DNA of 8,174 nt from contig CAYMRR010000019.1 in the NCBI GenBank assembly GCA_964393005.1, positions 1 through 8,174 on the forward strand. The letters run 5' to 3'. The stretch comes from UBA5272 sp964393005 (GTDB taxonomy: Bacteria > Patescibacteriota > Minisyncoccia > Phycocordibacterales > UBA5272). Below the pieces are notes generated by a model, which searched no databases, was not told the origin of the DNA, and saw only the letters and a list, made by a program, of their open reading frames with translations. Each line of letters starts with the position of its first letter. Within the stretch, counting starts at the first letter, position 1. A program made the translations under genes and the position numbers. This document shows positions 1-3,788 of this stretch, one piece after another.

Positions 1-214
1 TTACATTATCTGTACTAGCCTGCCAAGAAAGATTTATAGAAGTAGTAGTAGCGGTATAGCTTAGCCCGGAAGGTTTTGTAGGTGGAACCACATCGGGCTC
101 ATCGCGACAACAAGATGTCGCCAAAACTACTAATGCCATAATAATGGCAGCTAGTAAGAGGAGGGTAGCATAAAAGAATCCTCCTTTTTGACTGTTTTTA
201 AAATTTTTTCTCAT
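1..214 (-). CDS. Exported/lipoprotein-like protein with fibronectin type III start (C-terminus beyond window)
   Basis: The first 71 codons are visible, starting from ATG at 214; the rest lies left of the window. A basic N-terminus (residues 1-10) is followed by GGFFY and a hydrophobic stretch (about 16-33) ending in ATSCC, then an acidic/proline linker. From about residue 45 the pattern PTKPSGLSY...INLSWQASTDNV is typical of the first strands of a fibronectin type III domain, a beta-sandwich used in extracellular adhesion or carbohydrate-associated proteins. Cys35 could be a lipidation site (A-T-S-C, with an imperfect -3 residue). Alternatively, KGGFFYATLLLL resembles a prepilin-type signal, though the usual Glu at +5 is replaced by Thr. 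I counted 77 G+C in positions 1-180, clearly above the very AT-rich neighbours. A strong promoter lies about 90 bases upstream, and there is no Shine-Dalgarno sequence. Export is fairly certain; its precise role is unknown. Confidence 0.8.
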   Translation of the reverse strand, partial: MRKNFKNSQKGGFFYATLLLLAAIIMALVVLATSCCRDEPDVVPPTKPSGLSYTATTTSINLSWQASTDNV

Positions 215-306
215 GACTATCTATTTTTATTTTAATTTTTTACTCAATAAATCTATTTTAACAGATTTATAGAACTTTTTTTGAAAGAACACTTTGTTCA
301 TTATAT

Positions 307-335
307 AATATAGCAAAAAGGAAGTATTTTGTCAA
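307..335 (-). promoter_or_regulatory. Promoter of the FN3 protein gene (TTGACA-17-TATATT)
   Basis: On the minus strand a perfect TTGACA (335-330) is separated by 17 bases from TATATT (312-307), a near-consensus housekeeping-sigma promoter. Transcription should start near 300, giving a leader of roughly 86 bases before the ATG at 214. A 13-base dyad, GAACA-N3-TGTTC (287-299), sits on or just after the predicted start point and could be an operator. The promoter lies just downstream of the terminator at 363-401, so the gene is an independent unit. Confidence 0.75.
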
Positions 336-362
336 GAGGGAAAATTGAATGTTAAACAAAAT

Positions 363-401
363 AAAAAAGAGATAATACACTCGGAGTATTATCTCTTTTT
401 T
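363..401 (-). terminator. Strong bidirectional-looking intrinsic terminator after the 38-aa mini-ORF
   Basis: A perfect 16-base inverted repeat (363-378 with 386-401) closes a 7-base loop. Read on the minus strand it begins ten bases after the mini-ORF stop codon and is followed by a T-rich tract (TTTTTTATTTT, part of which belongs to the stem). The plus-strand reading also ends in a run of T. It ends transcripts from the 38-aa gene and probably from the HExxH gene upstream, for which I see no separate terminator. Confidence 0.85.
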
Positions 402-410
402 TTTTGAAAA

Positions 411-527
411 TTAATCTTCTCCTGAATCGTCTTGATCTTTATCTCCCTGGTCAGGAGGTAGGTCATCTAAAATGTGCGGATTTTTAATCCATTTTTCTTC
501 AGGATAAGCTGGGTTTGTTTTTTTCAT
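411..527 (-). CDS. Small acidic protein, 38 residues, unknown function
   Basis: ATG at 527 to TAA at 411. The product starts MKKTNPAYPEEKWIKNPH and ends in a strongly acidic tail (DKDQDDSGED). It has no membrane segment or signal, and I recognise no family. Support for a real gene comes from context: a near-consensus promoter and a leader dyad immediately upstream, a sensible ATG, and a strong terminator ten bases after the stop codon. The TTGACA of its promoter lies inside the last codons of the HExxH gene, so it can be made both from its own promoter and by read-through from that gene. There is no Shine-Dalgarno; the leader motif AGTTCTTTAA directly abuts the start. It could be a leader peptide rather than a functional protein. 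Confidence 0.6.
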   Translation of the reverse strand: MKKTNPAYPEEKWIKNPHILDDLPPDQGDKDQDDSGED

Positions 528-538
528 TTTAAAGAACT

Positions 539-568
539 TTAATTAGAAACGACATTGTCTCTAATTAA
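539..568 (-). promoter_or_regulatory. Nested dyad abutting the -10 box of the 38-aa gene (operator or leader hairpin)
   Basis: A perfect 9-base inverted repeat (TTAATTAGA at 539-547, TCTAATTAA at 560-568) encloses a second palindrome, GACATTGTC (551-559). It begins directly after the -10 box (569-574) and spans the predicted transcription start, which is where a repressor operator usually lies. If the start point is upstream of most of the repeat, it could instead fold as a hairpin at the 5' end of the mRNA. Confidence 0.5.
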
Positions 569-596
569 AATATATATCAATCTTAAAATTTGTCAA
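569..596 (-). promoter_or_regulatory. Promoter of the 38-aa gene (TTGACA-16-TATATT)
   Basis: TTGACA (596-591) and TATATT (574-569) are 16 bases apart on the minus strand. The -35 box overlaps the final Asp-Lys-Phe codons of the HExxH gene. The start point would fall near 562, giving a leader of about 35 bases. Confidence 0.7.
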
Positions 597-1443
597 ACAA
601 TTTTTCCTCTTTTAATTTTTCTAAATATTTTGGTAAGAAAATTTCTAATTTATTCTCTAATTTAGAATTTTCTAAATCTTCTAAAAACTGAAAAGTGATT
701 TTTCTATATTTATTATTTTCTAAAGAAATTTGCTTTTCTTTTTGGTTTTCTTTAAAGAGAAATGCTTTATAAGCAAAACCAAAATCTTTAAAATAAAATA
801 AAGAACTTACCAAAAGCTCTCCTACTCTTTTTTGATATTCTCTTATATCTATTTCTTTAAACTTTTCTTTTAGAAAATTTTCTAAAATATCTAAAAACTT
901 TTTATGGGTATTTAAAAATACATGAGAAAATTCATGAAGAAATACTTTAAGATAAGTCTCTAATAATTTTTCTTCTTTTAAATTATCTTCCGTGTGGACT
1001 ATAAGATATATTTTTTTTGAATCTTTTTTAAAAACTGAACCTGGAAAACTTAAAAAAGTTTCTCTTGGTGTGAGAAATGTCGGTATTAAAGAAATTTGTA
1101 TACTATCTATAGCATCATTTTGAGTAAAAAGCTTATCTAGAAAAATTTTTAATATAGTAGTATTTTTAGAAATAGAACTATTTAAAATACTTTGATTTTC
1201 TTTACTGATAGGGCTAAATTTTTTAGAAAGATTTTTGATATTCTCTTTTAGAGAATATATATTTTCTCCAGCTATAAAATCTTCATACTCTTTTTCTTTT
1301 AAAACTATATTTTCTAAATCTTCTTTTTTAATTTCTAAATTTTCCATACTCTTTTTGTAAAAAGAGTTTAATTCTTTATTTAAAAATCTAGCTAAATAAA
1401 ATGTAGTAAAATCTTTTTCTTTACTACTTATATCTATTTTCAT
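583..1443 (-). CDS. Putative HExxH zinc metallopeptidase, cytoplasmic, family not recognised
   Basis: A 286-residue Lys/Glu/Phe-rich protein with no signal peptide or membrane segment, so it is probably cytosolic. Residues 168-176 read FLHEFSHVF, a HExxH motif (His170, Glu171, His174) embedded in a hydrophobic helix, as in zincin proteases where the histidines hold zinc and Glu activates water. A third zinc ligand is not certain; Glu209 in VGELLVSSL, 35 residues downstream, is the best placed candidate, as in gluzincins. The N-terminal 150 residues are mainly helical/charged. The gene follows a terminator and has an extended -10 (TGTTATATT) only eight bases before the ATG, implying an almost leaderless mRNA. 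Its stop is followed within a few bases by the 38-aa gene's promoter. It is extremely AT-rich. Proteolytic activity is inferred from one motif only. Confidence 0.75.
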   Translation of the reverse strand: MKIDISSKEKDFTTFYLARFLNKELNSFYKKSMENLEIKKEDLENIVLKEKEYEDFIAGENIYSLKENIKNLSKKFSPISKENQSILNSSISKNTTILKIFLDKLFTQNDAIDSIQISLIPTFLTPRETFLSFPGSVFKKDSKKIYLIVHTEDNLKEEKLLETYLKVFLHEFSHVFLNTHKKFLDILENFLKEKFKEIDIREYQKRVGELLVSSLFYFKDFGFAYKAFLFKENQKEKQISLENNKYRKITFQFLEDLENSKLENKLEIFLPKYLEKLKEEKLFDKF

Positions 1444-1451
1444 ATTTTAAT

Positions 1452-1460
1452 AATATAACA
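1452..1460 (-). promoter_or_regulatory. Extended -10 promoter of the HExxH gene, near-leaderless
   Basis: TGTTATATT is a TGn extended -10 with a one-mismatch Pribnow box. It continues directly from the U-tract of the terminator at 1464-1491, whose hairpin occupies the -35 position; no good -35 is seen. Transcription would start about two bases before the ATG at 1443, so the mRNA would be essentially leaderless. Confidence 0.5.
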
Positions 1461-1463
1461 AAA

Positions 1464-1491
1464 ATAGGCAAGCTTTTTAAGGCTTGCCTAT
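1464..1491 (-). terminator. Intrinsic terminator after the 27-aa mini-ORF
   Basis: A perfect 10-base stem (ATAGGCAAGC at 1464-1473, GCTTGCCTAT at 1482-1491) with an 8-base A-rich loop is followed on the minus strand by a T tract. It lies 12 bases after the 27-aa gene's stop codon. No terminator follows the larger lipoprotein gene upstream, so this hairpin probably ends that transcript too. Confidence 0.85.
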
Positions 1492-1503
1492 GTACCGGAA
1501 AAA

Positions 1504-1587
1504 TTAATTTTTTGTTTTTTCTTCTTTAAACTTAACCCCTAATGGAGTCCAGTCAAAGAAGATAAAATCTTCTTTTTTTTCTTTCAT
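1504..1587 (-). CDS. Mini-ORF, 27 residues, unknown function
   Basis: ATG at 1587 to TAA at 1504. The peptide is MKEKKEDFIFFDWTPLGVK followed by a Lys/Glu-rich tail, with charged ends around a short aromatic core (FIFFDW). I recognise no family. It is supported by its own near-consensus promoter (1635-1662), a leader carrying the shared AGTTCTTTAA motif, and a terminator 12 bases past the stop. It lies between the lipoprotein gene and the HExxH gene, 83 bases after the lipoprotein stop, and should also be reached by lipoprotein read-through. No Shine-Dalgarno is present. Either a small protein or the remnant of a leader-peptide arrangement is possible; the short length keeps confidence moderate. 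Confidence 0.5.
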   Translation of the reverse strand: MKEKKEDFIFFDWTPLGVKFKEEKTKN

Positions 1588-1634
1588 TATAAAAAATTTT
1601 AAAAATTAAAAATTAAAGAACTAATATCGATAAG

Positions 1635-1662
1635 AGTATAGCGAGATAAAAATTTTTGTCAA
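1635..1662 (-). promoter_or_regulatory. Promoter of the 27-aa mini-ORF (TTGACA-16-TATACT)
   Basis: TTGACA (1662-1657) and TATACT (1640-1635) are separated by 16 bases. The -35 lies only eight bases past the lipoprotein stop codon. Transcription should begin near 1628, inside the palindrome TATCGATA (1625-1632), leaving a leader of about 40 bases. Confidence 0.7.
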
Positions 1663-1670
1663 GCTTCCTC

Positions 1671-2840
1671 TTAATCGAGCATCTTTCCATCTTGAAAGAT
1701 GTTTACTAGAGATAGAGAGATTTTCTCTCCTTTACTATTTTGAAATTCTAAATCATTTCTATTTAAAATTTCAAAACCGAAAGTTTCGGTGTTGAAAGCA
1801 CTATTTCTAATGTTTTTTACACTCGCAAAGATGGTTATATCTTGCCAACCCCCTCCAGCATTTATAGCTAAGGAAGAGAGATCTAAAGTAGAACTAGTCT
1901 TATCTTTAGATATAGTAGAAGAAATTTTAAACCTTTCTCCACCATTCAAAGAAATACGAATTTCTCCAAACTCTAATCCAGAATTTAAATATGGATTTTT
2001 TAAAGTGAGGTTAGTAATTTTAACCGGTCCAGAAATTAAATAAAATTGAAACCAAGTTAAAATAATTTCCCTTTCTTCTCCTACTCCTAGATAAGTCTGT
2101 CCTGCAGAATGAAAATGTATATTATTTTGAAAATACACATTTTTTGCAGGAGTTTCTGGATCTGGGTCTGGGTCTGGGTTTGGATTTGGGTTTACTGAAC
2201 CATCATTCTTTAATGATACTCTGTCTAAATTTATATTTTTAGGCATAGTACCTGAAGATGGAAGATTGACCTTTGGCTCATCAGTAGAAAATCCAGATAA
2301 AGACAGAGTAATTAAATCTCCTTCTTTTAAGCTTGAAGGTAGGCTAGCTTTAGTTTGATAGCTTAGCTTTATATCAAGATAAGTATTCATGGGTATTCTA
2401 ATATCTGTTATAGAAAACTTATTATCTACAACTTCTACCCGTATTTCTTGTTTCCCAGGAATTTGAAATAAAGCATATTCTACAAAAGAGGCACCATCTC
2501 CCAAAAAAGTAAAAGTAAGATTTACTGTTCTCCAAGAATTCTTAGAAATATTACTTAAAGTAATATTTCCAGCAGACTTTATCTCTCCCACCTTAATCCA
2601 AGAAGGATTGGCTGGCGGAGTAAGAGCTGGTTGCAATACACTACTGCTCAGATAATTTTTAGTGGTAGAAGTACCACTATTTCGATCTGAACTATTTCCT
2701 CGAGAATCTACAATATTCTGAGACTGTTCCTCAAAATAGTATTTCTCATAGTAGACGACTTCTTTTTCACAAGAAGTGAAAAAGAGTGCTATAATTAGGC
2801 CCACTAGGCCTAAAAATAGCTTAATTTTTATTTTTTCCAT
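1671..2840 (-). CDS. Lipoprotein with two probable beta domains and a (N/D)P linker
   Basis: A 389-residue exported protein. Residues 1-24 form a bacterial lipoprotein signal: MEKIKIK basic end, hydrophobic core, then FFTSC with Cys24 as the likely lipidated residue. A Tyr/Glu- and Ser/Asn-rich tether (25-75) leads to a first beta-rich region (about 82-212), a linker of six (Asn/Asp)-Pro pairs (217-228), and a second beta-rich region (about 233-385). Alternating hydrophobic strands such as ITNLTLKNPYL and WRTVNLTFTFLG suggest Ig- or FN3-like sandwiches, but I cannot name the family. The only cysteine is the lipidation site. The linker is encoded by a 6-base DNA repeat. It has its own promoter (2880-2908), no Shine-Dalgarno, and no terminator before the 27-aa mini-ORF. 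Its role is probably surface binding or structure, by inference from architecture only. Confidence 0.85.
   Translation of the reverse strand: MEKIKIKLFLGLVGLIIALFFTSCEKEVVYYEKYYFEEQSQNIVDSRGNSSDRNSGTSTTKNYLSSSVLQPALTPPANPSWIKVGEIKSAGNITLSNISKNSWRTVNLTFTFLGDGASFVEYALFQIPGKQEIRVEVVDNKFSITDIRIPMNTYLDIKLSYQTKASLPSSLKEGDLITLSLSGFSTDEPKVNLPSSGTMPKNINLDRVSLKNDGSVNPNPNPDPDPDPETPAKNVYFQNNIHFHSAGQTYLGVGEEREIILTWFQFYLISGPVKITNLTLKNPYLNSGLEFGEIRISLNGGERFKISSTISKDKTSSTLDLSSLAINAGGGWQDITIFASVKNIRNSAFNTETFGFEILNRNDLEFQNSKGEKISLSLVNIFQDGKMLD
2157..2192 (-). repeat. Six-base tandem repeat encoding the Asn-Pro/Asp-Pro linker
   Basis: Six hexamer units of the form (AAC/AAT/GAC/GAT)CCA are read on the minus strand inside the lipoprotein gene, encoding three Asn-Pro then three Asp-Pro pairs. 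Because the unit is two codons, gain or loss of units by slippage would change linker length without shifting the frame. Confidence 0.8.
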
Positions 2841-2879
2841 TTTTTATGTATTTTTTAATGAACTATTACTTCTACTTTA

Positions 2880-2908
2880 AATATATCATATTATAATAAT
2901 AAAGTCAA
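2880..2908 (-). promoter_or_regulatory. Promoter of the two-domain lipoprotein gene (TTGACT-17-TATATT)
   Basis: TTGACT (2908-2903) and TATATT (2885-2880) have the ideal 17-base spacing. The start point would be near 2873, with a leader of about 33 bases that carries AGTTCATTAA (2864-2855). Confidence 0.7.
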
Positions 2909-3043
2909 TACTTTTAAACCTTTTAAATAAAATACTTAACAATCTTAAAAATAAGAAATTTTACCTAGCTTTTCTTTTTAAATTGTGTTAGTATATAAAA
3001 AGTTTGTTTTAGGTTTAAAAGAACACATTACCTTAACTAGAGT
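2909..3043. other. Intergenic stretch with no supported gene
   Basis: Between the efp terminator and the lipoprotein promoter are about 135 AT-rich bases. The longest open frame noticed is a 16-codon one starting at 3028 on the minus strand, which I do not believe. On the plus strand a TATATAAAA at about 2993 is a possible weak -10, with no good -35, upstream of the hairpin at 3044-3081; a small RNA there is only a guess. Confidence 0.3.
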
Positions 3044-3081
3044 AAAAGGCAGAGAAGCAACGAAGACTTCATCTGCCTTTT
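3044..3081 (-). terminator. Terminator after efp, possibly bidirectional
   Basis: A 10-base stem (AAAAGGCAGA at 3044-3053, TCTGCCTTTT at 3072-3081) continues inward as GAAG/CTTC past one bulged A, closing a 9-base loop. It lies 23 bases after the efp stop codon. The T tract is short on the minus strand (TTTT) but longer on the plus strand (TTTTTATTTTATTT), so it may work better in the plus direction. Confidence 0.75.
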
Positions 3082-3104
3082 TATTTTATTTATTTTAGTA
3101 AAAA

Positions 3105-3695
3105 TTATTTACTAACCCTTTCTACATACTCTCCTGTCTCTGTATTTATTATTATCTCTTCCCCTTCTTCTATAAAGAGAGGTGTAGTGACTTGAGCACC
3201 TGTTTCGAGAGTTACTAGCTTTCCAGCACCAGAAGAAGCAGTATTTCCTTTTACATTTGGAGGAGCTGAAGCTACTTTTAGGCTAAGCTTTATTGGTAAC
3301 TCTATACCAATAATAGTCTCTTCATCGTCATCATTGGTAAAGATTTTAGCATCTACTATATTATTTTCTTTTAAGAATCTAATTTCTTTTTCTATAGTTT
3401 CTCTATTTATAGTAAACCTTTTTGATGGATCATTTTCTTCACAAAACCAATATTCACCTTTATTTGAATAAAGATATTTAATAGCTTTTTTTGAAACATC
3501 TGCTTCATCGGCTGTTTCTGATGAGTGAAATGTAGCTGGTATAACTTTATTATTTATAAGATTTTTAAGTTTAACTTGATTTTGTGGTTTTCTTTGTTGA
3601 GTCCTAGCCACATGAGATTCGAGGACTTCATAAGGTTCATCTTTAAAGATTATGTATTTTCTTGGTTTTATCTCGTTGTATTCTAACTTTGCCAT
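3105..3695 (-). CDS. efp: Translation elongation factor P
   Basis: A 196-residue protein that aligns without gaps to the start of E. coli EF-P (KDEPYEV...VKLKNL) and ends with the family's characteristic domain III (ETGAQVTTPLFIEEGEEI, then NTETGEYVERV). EF-P binds stalled ribosomes between the P and E sites and promotes peptide bonds at consecutive prolines. The domains are a KOW-like domain I (about 1-65), OB-fold II (66-130) and OB-fold III (131-192). The loop that reaches the peptidyl-transferase centre reads ARTQQRKPQNQ in place of KPGKG. By ungapped counting Gln34 stands where E. coli has the modified Lys34, with Arg35 and Lys36 next to it. The gene is 93 bases after the ATPase stop, and a terminator follows. 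It has no Shine-Dalgarno sequence. Identification is firm; the modification state is unknown. Confidence 0.97.
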   Translation of the reverse strand: MAKLEYNEIKPRKYIIFKDEPYEVLESHVARTQQRKPQNQVKLKNLINNKVIPATFHSSETADEADVSKKAIKYLYSNKGEYWFCEENDPSKRFTINRETIEKEIRFLKENNIVDAKIFTNDDDEETIIGIELPIKLSLKVASAPPNVKGNTASSGAGKLVTLETGAQVTTPLFIEEGEEIIINTETGEYVERVSK

Positions 3696-3734
3696 AATTT
3701 TATTTAAAAATAATTAAGTCTAGTAATTAAAAAG

Positions 3735-3763
3735 AGTTTAACATATATAAACTTTTTTATAAA
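3735..3763 (-). promoter_or_regulatory. Tentative efp promoter (TTTATA-17-TGTTAAACT) within a dyad
   Basis: An extended -10-like TGTTAAACT (3743-3735) lies 17 bases after TTTATA (3763-3758), each hexamer matching consensus at four of six positions. The -10 overlaps the dyad AGTTTA-N7-TAAACT (3735-3753). It would place the start near 3728 with a leader of about 32 bases. This is much weaker than the other promoters here. Confidence 0.3.
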
Positions 3764-3764
3764 A

Positions 3765-3785
3765 TTTCTTATAGAAAATAAGAAA
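3765..3785 (-). terminator. Weak hairpin after the ATPase gene
   Basis: A 7-base AT-rich stem (TTTCTTA/TAAGAAA, 7-base loop) starts four bases after the ATPase stop codon and is followed by TTTTATAAAAAAG. It is much weaker than the window's other terminators, so read-through into efp is likely. Confidence 0.35.
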
Positions 3786-3788
3786 AAA

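Noticed and set aside
215..410. Bacteroidetes-type promoters, suggested by the lipoprotein SC motifs
   Set aside because: The promoters here are classical TTGACA/TATATT with 16-17 base spacing rather than the TTTG/TAnnTTTG type of Bacteroidetes.
1789..2043. 84-codon open frame on the plus strand
   Set aside because: It lies wholly inside the lipoprotein gene on the opposite strand, has no promoter or ribosome signal, and its protein has no sensible character.
2978..3028. 16-codon minus-strand frame with an AAGG just before ATG
   Set aside because: It is very short, the AAGG is too close to the ATG, no promoter fits it, and no other gene in the window uses a Shine-Dalgarno sequence.
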